Below, piece after piece: positions 16,034 through 23,772 of a stretch of 64,000 nucleotides of DNA. The stretch is from ZC4RG35 sp964571765 (GTDB lineage Bacteria > Actinomycetota > Acidimicrobiia > Spongiisociales > ZC4RG35). The DNA is taken from positions 1 to 64,000 of the forward strand of contig CAZNDH010000007.1 in assembly GCA_964571765.1 (NCBI GenBank). The letters run 5' to 3'. Each line of letters starts with the position of its first letter. Positions within the stretch are counted from its first letter, which is position 1. Below the pieces are notes generated by a model. That model had not been told where the DNA came from and ran no database searches. It saw only the letters and a list, made by a program, of their open reading frames with translations. Position numbers and translations under genes: made by a program.

Positions 16034-18307
16034 ATGGCCGAACCACGAAACTTCTCCGAGGCTCTGGAGTATCACGAGCGGCCCCGGCCGGGAAAGCTGG
16101 AGATCAGGTCGACCAAGCCGACCGCCACCCAGCATGACCTGAGCTTGGCCTACACACCGGGGGTGGCCGAGCCATGCCTTGCCATCGCCGACGACCCCGA
16201 AGCCGCCTTTCGCTTCACCAATCGGGGCAACCTGGTCGCGGTGGTCTCCAACGGGACCGCGGTCCTCGGCCTGGGGAACATAGGCCCTCTGGCGGGAAAG
16301 CCGGTCATGGAAGGCAAGGCGGTGTTGTTCAAGCGCTTCGCCGACATCGATGTCTTCGATCTCGAGATCGACGCCACCGATCCCGAAGACGTGATCCGAT
16401 TCTGCGAGCTCCTCGCCCCCACGGTGGGAGGAATCAACCTGGAGGACATCAAGGCGCCGGAGTGCTTCTACATCGAGGAGACCCTGCGTCAGCGACTCGA
16501 CATCCCGGTGTTCCACGACGACCAACACGGCACCGCGATCATCGGCGGAGCCGCATTCATCAACGCCATCGAGATCACCGGCCGTGACCTCTCCACTACC
16601 CGGGTGGTGGTCGCCGGCGCCGGTGCCGCCGGGATCGCATCGGCGCGGTTCCTGATGTCTCTTGGGGTGGACCCGGCCAACGTGGTGATGACCGATTCCC
16701 GGGGAGTGCTCCATACCGGGAGGGACGATCTCATCGAGCCTAAGACGGAATTCGCCGTGGACACAGCAGCCCGGACCCTGGAGGACGCCATGGTCGGGGC
16801 TGACGTCTTCATCGGCGTCTCGGTGGCAGGGACGGTGACCAAGGAGATGGTTCGTTCGATGGCCGACCAGCCGATCGTGTTCGCCCTGGCCAACCCCGAC
16901 CCGGAGATCACCTATCCCGACGCCCGAGCCGCCCGCGAAGACGTGATCATGGCCACCGGCCGCAGCGACTATCCCAATCAGGTGAACAACGTCCTCGGAT
17001 TCCCCTTCATCTTCCGGGGCGCACTCGACGTCAGGGCGCGGGCCGTTTCGGAGAAGATGAAGGTCGCCGCCGCCTATGCCCTTGCCGAGCTGGCACGGGA
17101 ACCGGTGCCCGACCCGGTTCTCCGGGCCTATGACCTCGACCAGCTCTCGTTCGGGCCGGAGTACCTAATCCCCAAGCCGTTCGACTCGAGGGTTTTGTGG
17201 AAAGTGGCGCCGGCGGTGGCGCTGGCCGCAATGGAGGAGGGCCTCGCCGGTTTGCCCATCGAGGACTTCGACCAGTACCGCACCCAGCTCCAGGCGAGGT
17301 TCCGGGCGTCGCACGCCCTGGTCAATGCGATAACCAACCGGGCGATGGAGCAGCCCAAGCGGGTGGCCTACCCCCGCGGCGACGACGTCAGGATCATCCG
17401 GGCTGCCCGGCGCGTGGCCGACGAGGGCATCGCCCGACCGATCCTCCTCGGCGACGCCGGGGCGATCGAGTCGATCGCATCCGGCTACGCCATACCGCTG
17501 GACGGTCTGGAGGTCATCGATCCCACCGCCGAGGACTCGAACCGCGAGAGCTATGCCCGGGTGCTCGAAGAACTGCGCCGGCACAAGGGGATGAGCCTGG
17601 AAACCGCCCGTCGCCAGGTGGCCGACCCCAATATGTACGGGTGCTTGATGGTTCACCAGGGGGCCGCGGATGCGGTGCTCGGGGGGCTCTCTTCCTTCTA
17701 CCCGGAGACGATCCGCCCTGCCCTCCACGTCCTCAAGGTGGAGGAGGGCAGGTCGATCGTCTCGGCGGTCTACCTGGTGATGGTGGGGGGGCGGCCGCTC
17801 TTCCTCACCGATTGCGCGGTGAACATCGAACCGACTTCCGAGCAGCTCGCCGAGATCGCCCTGGCGGCCACCGCCACCGCGGAAAATGACTTCGACCGTG
17901 ATCCCCGGGTTGCCTTCATCAGCTATTCCGACTTCGGCTCGGCTGGTGGTGAGGAGCCGGCCCGGGTGCGTCGCGCCGTGGAGTTGTTCCGCCAGGCCCG
18001 TCCCGACGTGCCGGCGGATGGCGAGATGCAGGCCGACACCGCAGTGGTCTCCGAGCTGCTTCGAGACCGCCACCCGTCGGGACCTCTGCAGCGTTCCGCC
18101 AACGTGTTGGTTTTCCCCAACCTCACCGCGGCCAACGCCTCTTACAAGCTGCTCAACCGTCTCGCCGATGCCGAGGTGATCGGGCCCATCCTCACCGGCC
18201 TGTCGAAGACGGTCCACGTGCTGCAGAGGGACGCCTCGGTCAGCGATGTGGTCAATATGACCGCTATAGCAGTGGCAGAGGTGCAGCGACGCGATCGGAC
18301 CGCCTGA
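16034..18307 (+). CDS. maeB: NADP-type malic enzyme fused to a phosphotransacetylase-like domain
   Basis: Predicted 757 residues. The N-terminal malic enzyme (about 1-430) has SLAYTPGVAEPC, FHDDQHGTA, the NAD(P)-binding GAGAAGIASARFLMSLG and the LANPDPEI segment. The C-terminal half (about 440-757) is a phosphate acetyltransferase-like domain (ADPNMYGCLMVHQGAADAVLGG, then ANVLVFPNLTAAN). It decarboxylates malate to pyruvate. In this MaeB class the second domain usually acts as an acetyl-CoA-sensing regulatory module. Confidence 0.94.
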   Translation: MAEPRNFSEALEYHERPRPGKLEIRSTKPTATQHDLSLAYTPGVAEPCLAIADDPEAAFRFTNRGNLVAVVSNGTAVLGLGNIGPLAGKPVMEGKAVLFKRFADIDVFDLEIDATDPEDVIRFCELLAPTVGGINLEDIKAPECFYIEETLRQRLDIPVFHDDQHGTAIIGGAAFINAIEITGRDLSTTRVVVAGAGAAGIASARFLMSLGVDPANVVMTDSRGVLHTGRDDLIEPKTEFAVDTAARTLEDAMVGADVFIGVSVAGTVTKEMVRSMADQPIVFALANPDPEITYPDARAAREDVIMATGRSDYPNQVNNVLGFPFIFRGALDVRARAVSEKMKVAAAYALAELAREPVPDPVLRAYDLDQLSFGPEYLIPKPFDSRVLWKVAPAVALAAMEEGLAGLPIEDFDQYRTQLQARFRASHALVNAITNRAMEQPKRVAYPRGDDVRIIRAARRVADEGIARPILLGDAGAIESIASGYAIPLDGLEVIDPTAEDSNRESYARVLEELRRHKGMSLETARRQVADPNMYGCLMVHQGAADAVLGGLSSFYPETIRPALHVLKVEEGRSIVSAVYLVMVGGRPLFLTDCAVNIEPTSEQLAEIALAATATAENDFDRDPRVAFISYSDFGSAGGEEPARVRRAVELFRQARPDVPADGEMQADTAVVSELLRDRHPSGPLQRSANVLVFPNLTAANASYKLLNRLADAEVIGPILTGLSKTVHVLQRDASVSDVVNMTAIAVAEVQRRDRTA

Positions 18308-18334
18308 ACCGGTTCATCGGCCGCTCAGACCTGC

Positions 18335-19549
18335 TCACCAGTACTCCTCGTAATGCACGTTCCCTTTGACCTTGAGATGGTCGATGGTGAAGCCGCGCTC
18401 GCTGAGTATCTGGCACACCCCGAGGGTCTCCGGGAACTCCATCGAGCCGTCCTCTCCCCACTTGGGAAGCCCGATCATGGCCGGATTTCCACAGAGGAAC
18501 ACGTGTGTGCTTCCCGGTTCGAGGGGCTTGCCCAATTCCTCCTCGAGGCGACCGGAGAGGATCAGGTCCTGGATGTACACCTTGTTGCCCTCGTTCTCCG
18601 GCTCTCGGGTGGTCAGCGGGAGATAGGTGTAGTTCGGCCAGCGGTCCTGGACGACCTGGTGCCGGTCGAGATACGCCAGGTCCCGCCAGTAGCGGACACA
18701 GACCGCGTTGAGGATCCGCCCTGTGTGACCGGTGCGGAGCAGCTCTGCGGTCATCGCGTTCTGCGGTGCCTCCCCGGTGCCGGTGCTCAGGAATACCACG
18801 CTGTCTGCTGGCTCCACCGGGTCGAGGGTGTAGCGGCCGGTGAACTTCCGACCCATGTAGAGGCGGTCATCGACCTGCTTCTTGAACAACCTTGGTGTCA
18901 GGGCGGGAAGGCCGTTCGACCGGCGGACCAGGACGAGGTAGAACTCGATGTCCTCGGGGTGGGCGGGCATCAGATTCCCGTCGTCGTCGACGATCGAGCT
19001 CGAGACCGAATAGGAGCGGCGGGCCATCTTCTCGCGCTGGCCGGGGTCATCTTCGAAGTCCTCGATCTCCTCGTCGGCGCGTTCCTCCCAGAAACCCAGT
19101 CCCAGCGTGGTGTACTGGCCCGCCTTGAAGGGCTCGGCGGGCGCATCGGGGCGCACCCTCATCACCCAGAGGTCGGGGTTGTGGGCCCTTATCGAGGAGA
19201 TGGTGGCGTTATAGCTCTCCTCCCGAAGCTTCTCGTCGATGAGGCCCGGTGTCTCCTCCTGGTAGAACAGGAACAGGTTGGATATGACACTGGTGGTTCC
19301 GTCCAGTGAATCATCGTCCCACTCCTGGGCCCGCTCCACGGTCACCACGTTGGAGAGTACGTGGATCCGGCTGATGGAGCCGTCCGAGGAGAAGAGGCGG
19401 CGGGCCAGCTCGCGAGGAGGGGTGTCGGGCACCTGCGGAGGCTCGGTGTAGGTGTAACCGTCCTGACCGGTGAGCGAACGGTCGAGGGTGAACACGCCGG
19501 TCTCACCCACGATGGCGGACTCGACCGTTATCACCTGGCCCATAGGCAC
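18335..19549 (-). CDS. NifU N-terminal-like domain fused to a ferredoxin-NADP reductase-like flavoprotein
   Basis: Predicted 404 residues. The first ~100 residues resemble the Nfu/NifU N-terminal domain: PRELARRLFSSDG, a short turn, then HVLSNVVTVER and WDDDSLDG. The rest is an FNR-type module: FAD site RRSYSVSSS (about 180-188), GRKFTGRYTL, the NADP-binding STGTGEAP (about 256-263), CVRYWRDLAYL and a C-terminus ending HYEEYW, as in short bacterial Fpr proteins. It probably moves electrons between NADPH and a ferredoxin or flavodoxin, with the added domain guiding it to a partner. The fusion is unusual. No cysteine cluster for iron-sulfur binding is seen. Confidence 0.72.
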   Translation of the reverse strand: MPMGQVITVESAIVGETGVFTLDRSLTGQDGYTYTEPPQVPDTPPRELARRLFSSDGSISRIHVLSNVVTVERAQEWDDDSLDGTTSVISNLFLFYQEETPGLIDEKLREESYNATISSIRAHNPDLWVMRVRPDAPAEPFKAGQYTTLGLGFWEERADEEIEDFEDDPGQREKMARRSYSVSSSIVDDDGNLMPAHPEDIEFYLVLVRRSNGLPALTPRLFKKQVDDRLYMGRKFTGRYTLDPVEPADSVVFLSTGTGEAPQNAMTAELLRTGHTGRILNAVCVRYWRDLAYLDRHQVVQDRWPNYTYLPLTTREPENEGNKVYIQDLILSGRLEEELGKPLEPGSTHVFLCGNPAMIGLPKWGEDGSMEFPETLGVCQILSERGFTIDHLKVKGNVHYEEYW

Positions 19550-19597
19550 AAGTTAACCGGCGGGAACACCTCGCTGATCCCTGCTGTTGCCGACTAC

Positions 19598-19984
19598 ATG
19601 GACCCTGCAGTCCGGCAGGCGATGGAGAGCGGCGGGATCGCCGACATAACCACGATGGGCAGACGAACCGGGTTGCCCCGCCGGATCGAGATCTATTTCC
19701 ACCACTTCGAGGGTGAGTTCGTGCTCACCGGGCGCCCCGGCCGAAAGCGGGATTGGGAGGCCAACATCGAGTCGAACCCCCGATTCACCCTCCATCTCAA
19801 GGGCCGGGTGAAGGCCGACGTGCAGGTGTTGGGTGAGCCGGTGCCAGAAAAGGAGGAGCGCGCCGCACTGATGAGACGTGCCCTCATCGAGAGTTGGAAC
19901 TCACCCCCGGATCGAGTCGAGGCCCGTCTCGACGAGTGGGTGGAGCAGGCACCTCTGATCAAGTTCCAACCGGCCGGGGACTGA
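19598..19984 (+). CDS. Deazaflavin (F420)-dependent nitroreductase family protein
   Basis: Predicted 128 residues from ATG 19598. The split-barrel block TTMGRRTGLPRRIEIYFHHFEGEFVLTGRPG near residues 16-46 is typical of the DUF385/Ddn family, which binds F420 or related cofactors. A conserved PRFTLHLKG segment follows. It would reduce a hydrophobic or nitro-type substrate with F420H2, but the substrate is not readable. The frame remains open upstream, but that part overlaps the start of the divergent FNR gene. Confidence 0.75.
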   Translation: MDPAVRQAMESGGIADITTMGRRTGLPRRIEIYFHHFEGEFVLTGRPGRKRDWEANIESNPRFTLHLKGRVKADVQVLGEPVPEKEERAALMRRALIESWNSPPDRVEARLDEWVEQAPLIKFQPAGD

Positions 19985-20011
19985 CCCGACCGGTCGGACC
20001 GCCGTGTCGGC

Positions 20012-20446
20012 TCAGCTCGCCAACGACGACCTCGGATCGCTTCCGGGGAGCCTCTCCCCGACGTCCTTCATGCCCAATCCGATCAGGATGAAGAGGATGC
20101 CCGAGAGAGTGGCGAGTCCAGCGACACCGAAGGCAAGGATCGAAGTGAACAGGGAAGCCTGGAGAAACGATGAGTTCATCGCCACCTGGCGCACCGGATC
20201 CTCCCGGTCTATCTCGGCGTAGGTCCTGCCCCCGGTTGCTTCCAGAGTGTGCTTCTCGATGATGCGCGCCTGACAGTAGGCACCGTAGGGCCCGCGGACC
20301 ACGGCTCCTTTCATACAGTCGGCGTCATCGGCGACGGTGATCCGCTGGTCTGCCAGGGTGTTGCTCACCAGAACCCAGGTTCCGATCCCTCCGGCGATCA
20401 AGGCCACTCCGAAGATGATCGCTGCGATGTATGCCCACTTCCGCAT
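20012..20446 (-). CDS. Two-helix membrane protein, function unknown
   Basis: Predicted 144 residues from ATG 20446, with an AAAGGGA ribosome binding site 8 bp upstream. There are two hydrophobic helices (about residues 6-28 and 102-126). Between them lies an extracytoplasmic loop with two cysteines (in DADCMKG and YGAYCQA) and the segment TGGRTYAEIDREDPVR. Similar actinobacterial proteins are often labelled LigA-like ring-opening dioxygenases, which the membrane topology does not support. It lies downstream of marR on the same strand. Confidence 0.8.
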   Translation of the reverse strand: MRKWAYIAAIIFGVALIAGGIGTWVLVSNTLADQRITVADDADCMKGAVVRGPYGAYCQARIIEKHTLEATGGRTYAEIDREDPVRQVAMNSSFLQASLFTSILAFGVAGLATLSGILFILIGLGMKDVGERLPGSDPRSSLAS

Positions 20447-20466
20447 GTCGTCCCTTTCTGTAGTGG

Positions 20467-20487
20467 GTACCAAGATACAAACCTGGA
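20467..20487. repeat. Heptad-periodic intergenic repeat, copy 4 (short)
   Basis: Units GTACCAA, GATACAA and ACCTGGA in 7-base register lie just upstream of the two-helix membrane protein gene. This is the shortest and most degenerate copy. Confidence 0.35.
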
Positions 20488-20549
20488 TCGGATCGAACCG
20501 GGAGAGTCGAAGCTCGGTCGGCGACCATGGCCCCATGGGGAGGCCAGGT

Positions 20550-21026
20550 TCAGCGGTCGCAGAGGTCAGTGTCGTCCGGGAGTCCTGCCATCACCTTCTC
20601 GGCGATCTCGGAGAGGCTGGCGATCGAATCAGGGTCGAGCTGGTCGAGCATCAGCGCCCGCACCCCCTCGTCGTGAACCCGGGAGGCGTTTTCCCAGGCC
20701 TCACGCCCGGTGGCGGTCAGGCTGACCCACAGGCCGCGGCCGTCGCTCTCACACACCACACGATCTATGAGCCCACGGTTCTCCATGCGTCTCAGGTGGT
20801 GGGAGAGTCGGCTCTTCTCCCAGTGGAGACCGGTTCCCAGCTCGAAGGCACGCAGTCGTGCCTCGGTGCTTTCGACCAGGGCGGTCAGCACCTCGAAGTC
20901 GGGTAGGGACACACCGCTCGCCTCGAGGAGACGGCGGTGGAGGCGCGCTCCCAGGCTGACCGCCATCCGCTGAAAGGCCTGCCACGCCCTCAGCTCTTCG
21001 GGGGCGAGGCGACGGGTTCGATCCAT
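20550..21026 (-). CDS. MarR-family transcriptional regulator
   Basis: Predicted 158 residues with a winged helix-turn-helix. The recognition region LHWEKSRLSHHLRRMENRGLI lies near residues 68-88, and the wing follows with CESDGRGLWVSLTATGRE. It is divergent from a YceI gene, with 91 bp between the start codons that hold two palindromes over a consensus-like promoter. It probably represses yceI and perhaps itself. The effector is unknown. Confidence 0.9.
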   Translation of the reverse strand: MDRTRRLAPEELRAWQAFQRMAVSLGARLHRRLLEASGVSLPDFEVLTALVESTEARLRAFELGTGLHWEKSRLSHHLRRMENRGLIDRVVCESDGRGLWVSLTATGREAWENASRVHDEGVRALMLDQLDPDSIASLSEIAEKVMAGLPDDTDLCDR

Positions 21027-21048
21027 GACCGGAGTGTACTCAGTTTGG

Positions 21049-21092
21049 TTGACATGTCACCCTGCTCTCGGTATGTTGGTTGATGCATCAAC
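21049..21092 (+). promoter_or_regulatory. Promoter and twin palindromic operator of the MarR/YceI pair
   Basis: The -35 TTGACA (21049-21054) and -10 TATGTT (21072-21077) are 17 bp apart and face yceI. Palindrome TGACATGTCA (21050-21059) overlaps the -35 box. A perfect 14-bp palindrome, GTTGATGCATCAAC (21079-21092), covers the expected start point. This is a classic arrangement for repression by a dimeric MarR protein. Confidence 0.75.
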
Positions 21093-21117
21093 TAAGTATC
21101 GACAGCAAGGAGCGACA

Positions 21118-21687
21118 ATGGATGCCACACGTGTGGAGGCACTGATCGACACCAAGGACCTGACCGGCGTCTACACCATCGACCCGGCCCACAGCCGCTT
21201 TGGCTTTGTGGCACGTCATGCCATGGTGACCAGGGTACGGGGGCACTTCGGCCAGTTCTCCGGATCGCTGAATCTAAACGGCGACGACCCGACCGCCTCG
21301 AGCGGAGAGGTCACCATCGAGGCTGCAAGCATCGACACCAACAATGCCGACCGGGACGCCCACATAAGGAGCAACGACTTCCTGGCACTCGATCAATATC
21401 CGCAGATCGAGTTTCGGACGACGTCGATCGAGGGAGGCCCGGTGCACTATCGGGCGACCGGTGACCTGACTGTCCGTGGTGTCACCAAGCCGGTGACCCT
21501 CGAAGTCGACTTCACCGGATCGGCTGTTGATCCCTGGGGGCAGACCCGGGTCGGGTTCGAGGGCTCGACGGTGGTCAACCGCAAGGACTGGGGGGTGAGC
21601 TGGAATGCCGCCCTCGAGGCCGGCGGAGTCCTGGTTTCCGAGAAGGTCACCCTGGAGTTCGAGATCGCCGGCATCAAGCAAGGCTGA
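21118..21687 (+). CDS. YceI family lipocalin-like protein
   Basis: Predicted 189 residues from ATG 21118, with a strong AAGGAG site. The family opening YTIDPAHSRFGFVARH (about 17-32) and the core motifs HIRSNDFLALDQYPQIEF and TVRGVTKPVTLEV are clear. YceI proteins are beta-barrels that bind isoprenoid-like amphiphiles. There is no signal peptide, so this one is probably cytosolic, as in many Actinomycetota. Control by the divergent MarR gene is inferred. Confidence 0.92.
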   Translation: MDATRVEALIDTKDLTGVYTIDPAHSRFGFVARHAMVTRVRGHFGQFSGSLNLNGDDPTASSGEVTIEAASIDTNNADRDAHIRSNDFLALDQYPQIEFRTTSIEGGPVHYRATGDLTVRGVTKPVTLEVDFTGSAVDPWGQTRVGFEGSTVVNRKDWGVSWNAALEAGGVLVSEKVTLEFEIAGIKQG

Positions 21688-21741
21688 CGTGTCCGGGTTG
21701 GTGGCGGATGGTACGGGCTCAGCGGCCGTACCATCTCCCCG

Positions 21742-22455
21742 ATGCCCGAGAGGAGCTTCGGACGCACTGTCAGGTACCGGAGGACCAAGCTCGGCCTGAG
21801 TCAGGCCAAGCTTGGGGACCTGGTGGGTCGATCCCCGGCGACGATCCGGTCCTGGGAGTCCGACAGGAGCACCCCCAACGACCCCGAGGTGATCGCCACC
21901 CTGTCGGCCATCCTCGGCGTCGACGAGCGGACCCTCTTCGGCAAGGCGGGGGTGACGCTTCCGGTGGTCGAGGAGACCAGCCCCACGATCGAGGAGGCCC
22001 TAGCCTCGCTGGCGCCCGACCGGGAGGACGAGGAGGAGATGGTGGTGCTGTCGATGACCTCCCTTCTCGAGGAGAGTCTCAGTCCGGAAGGGGAGGTTTC
22101 GCCGGCATCTCCGGGCAGTCCAGATCACAGGGAACCCGACAAGGTCGAGCCTTCCTCGTTGCCAACGGCGGCCGCTCTGCGGATGGTCCCGCTGGCTCCG
22201 GTGGCGCCGCCTCCACCCACTGACCTCGGGGCGCCCACAACCACTCAAACCGTCACCACCACCCAGGTCCCCCGGCCGGTAGGTGAGGCTTCCTACATCG
22301 AGGACCCCGGCCAGAAGCCGCTGTATCGGGTTCGCACCCTGGCCACCGTGGTGGCGCTGGTGGGGCTGGTGATAACCCTGCTGTGGGCTATAGGGCAGGG
22401 ACTCGATGCGCTTGGTCAGTGGTGGGACGACTTCTTCGGGACCCTTCGCCTCTGA
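21742..22455 (+). CDS. XRE-type DNA-binding protein with a C-terminal membrane helix
   Basis: Predicted 237 residues. The Cro/C1-type helix-turn-helix (about 9-66) reads LGLSQAKLGDLVGRSPATIRSWESDRSTP. A long acidic, Pro/Thr-rich linker (about 70-195) leads to one membrane helix near 199-222 and a short outer tail. The layout recalls RodZ-like proteins, but no RodZ domain is seen. It may be a membrane-tethered regulator. Confidence 0.85.
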   Translation: MPERSFGRTVRYRRTKLGLSQAKLGDLVGRSPATIRSWESDRSTPNDPEVIATLSAILGVDERTLFGKAGVTLPVVEETSPTIEEALASLAPDREDEEEMVVLSMTSLLEESLSPEGEVSPASPGSPDHREPDKVEPSSLPTAAALRMVPLAPVAPPPPTDLGAPTTTQTVTTTQVPRPVGEASYIEDPGQKPLYRVRTLATVVALVGLVITLLWAIGQGLDALGQWWDDFFGTLRL

Positions 22456-22456
22456 A

Positions 22457-22486
22457 TTGTGACTGCAAACCGGCTCGACCTATGGC
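22457..22486 (+). promoter_or_regulatory. Possible promoter of the small-ORF RNA locus
   Basis: TTGTGA (22457-22462) and TATGGC (22481-22486) are 18 bp apart, immediately after the XRE gene stop. They would start a transcript near 22493, a few bases before the extended Shine-Dalgarno sequence. Confidence 0.4.
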
Positions 22487-22526
22487 AGACTCTCCTCACC
22501 AGAGAAAGGAGGTGGTCCCAAGTTGC

Positions 22527-22598
22527 ATGAAAGTCTTTGGACTCTGGAGGTGGCCGGGCGCTGAGCGGCGCCCACCGCCGAGCGCCGCTCCCCATTAG
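22527..22598 (+). CDS. Mini-ORF with an extended Shine-Dalgarno sequence (candidate leader peptide or small protein)
   Basis: Predicted 23-residue peptide starting MKVFGLWRWPG. It is preceded by AAAGGAGGTGGTCC (22505-22518), which matches the full anti-Shine-Dalgarno end of 16S rRNA except for one G-U pair. Spacing from GGAGG to the ATG is 14 bp. A TTG at 22523 in another frame gives a 13-residue peptide with 10-bp spacing and could be the true start. The reading frame overlaps two mutually exclusive hairpins. No co-directional gene follows within 1 kb, so this is not an ordinary attenuator. Whether a peptide or the RNA matters is open. Confidence 0.4.
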   Translation: MKVFGLWRWPGAERRPPPSAAPH

Positions 22599-22728
22599 GG
22601 ACGGTGGCGACTCCAAACCCGGACCACCCGGCTTCGGCTACCACGGGACTAGTCCAACCGTGGCCTTCGAGGAGAAATGTCGCAGCTGAAACTCGACCCT
22701 GAGGGCCCCCGCCGAGCGGGGGTCCTCG
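22556..22728 (+). ncRNA. Structured RNA downstream of the mini-ORF, with terminator
   Basis: Alternative stems GGGCGC/GCGCCC (22556-22561 with 22568-22573) and GAGCGGCG/CGCCGCTC (22563-22570 with 22583-22590) compete. CCACGG/CCGTGG (22641-22646 with 22658-22663) follows, enclosing GACTAGTCC. The unit ends in a 12-bp stem (about 22702-22728, one G-U pair) that also abuts the stop of the convergent cbs gene and may serve both strands. Confidence 0.5.
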
Positions 22729-22729
22729 G

Positions 22730-23680
22730 TCATGTGAGGAATCCGTGCTCTCTCATCCAGTCGTCGTCGAACAGCTTGGACAGATAGCCGCGGCCCGAGT
22801 CGGGGATGATCACCACGACATGCTTGTCTTCCGCCTCAGCGGCCACCACTGCGGCCGCGTGGACCGCCATTCCGCCTGAGCCCCCGGTGAGGATCCCCTC
22901 GGTCCTGGCGAGACGTCTCGCCGCGGCGAAAGAGGTTGCGTCGTCGACCTCGAGGAAGCGGTCGATCACTGAGAGGTCGACGGTCTCGGGGTAGAAGTCC
23001 TCACCAACACCCTCGACCAGATACTGGTGGATGTCGCCGTCCGGGCCCTTGGTGTAGATCGAGCCCTCAGGGTCGGCTCCGACCACCTCGATCCCGGGTC
23101 GCCTCTCCTTGAGGTACCTACCCGCCCCGGTGATCGTGCCCCCTGTGCCCACCCCGGCGACGAGGATGTCGATCCGTCCCCCGGTCCCGTCCCAGATCTC
23201 GGGCCCGGTGGTTTGGTAGTGCGCTTCGGGATTGGCCATGTTGGAGTACTGGTCGGGGTGAAACGCCCCGTCGATCTCCGACGCCAGCCTCCTGGCGACC
23301 GCGTAGTAGGAGTCGGGGTGCTCGGGGAGGAGCTCGGTAGGTGTCACCACCACCTCGACCCCGAAGGCCTTGAGGAGGTCCTGCTTCTCCTTGGAGACCT
23401 TGTCGGGAACGGTGCAGATCACCCGGTAACCCCGGATCGCCCCCACCATGGCCAGCCCCACACCGGTGTTGCCCGAAGTGGGCTCGACGATGGTCCCGCC
23501 CGGCCCAAGCAGTCCCGCCTCCTCGGCCCGGTCGATCATCGCCACCGCGATCCGGTCCTTGACCGAGCCTCCCGGGTTGCTCAACTCGACCTTGGCGACC
23601 AGGTTGCCGGGGGGGTGGAAACGGCTCAGTCTGACCAGCGGGGTATGGCCAATCGTGGCGAGGATGTCGACGTGGATCAA
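22730..23680 (-). CDS. cbs: Cystathionine beta-synthase catalytic core (lacking CBS domains)
   Basis: Predicted 316 residues from TTG 23680, chosen because IHVDILATIGHTPLVRL then aligns with the usual start; the frame is open to 23704. This fold-type II PLP enzyme has the lysine motif NPGGSVKDR (about 37-45), the PTSGNTG loop, GVGTGGTITGAG and a C-terminal GYLSKLFDDDWM block that points to cystathionine beta-synthase over cysteine synthase. It ends where the regulatory CBS-domain pair would begin, so S-adenosylmethionine control is probably absent. O-acetylserine sulfhydrylase activity is an alternative. Confidence 0.8.
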   Translation of the reverse strand: MIHVDILATIGHTPLVRLSRFHPPGNLVAKVELSNPGGSVKDRIAVAMIDRAEEAGLLGPGGTIVEPTSGNTGVGLAMVGAIRGYRVICTVPDKVSKEKQDLLKAFGVEVVVTPTELLPEHPDSYYAVARRLASEIDGAFHPDQYSNMANPEAHYQTTGPEIWDGTGGRIDILVAGVGTGGTITGAGRYLKERRPGIEVVGADPEGSIYTKGPDGDIHQYLVEGVGEDFYPETVDLSVIDRFLEVDDATSFAAARRLARTEGILTGGSGGMAVHAAAVVAAEAEDKHVVVIIPDSGRGYLSKLFDDDWMREHGFLT

Positions 23681-23690
23681 GATGTGAAAG

Positions 23691-23725
23691 GTACCTGGTG
23701 CCAAGTGCCAAGTACCAAGTACGGC
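23691..23725. repeat. Heptad-periodic intergenic repeat, copy 5
   Basis: This is the cleanest copy: GTACCTG, GTGCCAA, GTGCCAA, GTACCAA, GTACGGC in exact 7-base register, between the divergent cbs and ctaA genes. Confidence 0.65.
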
Positions 23726-23772
23726 GGGTTGCCGGCCACTCGTGCAGCCGACACTCGTAACCTGGGTGGCCG

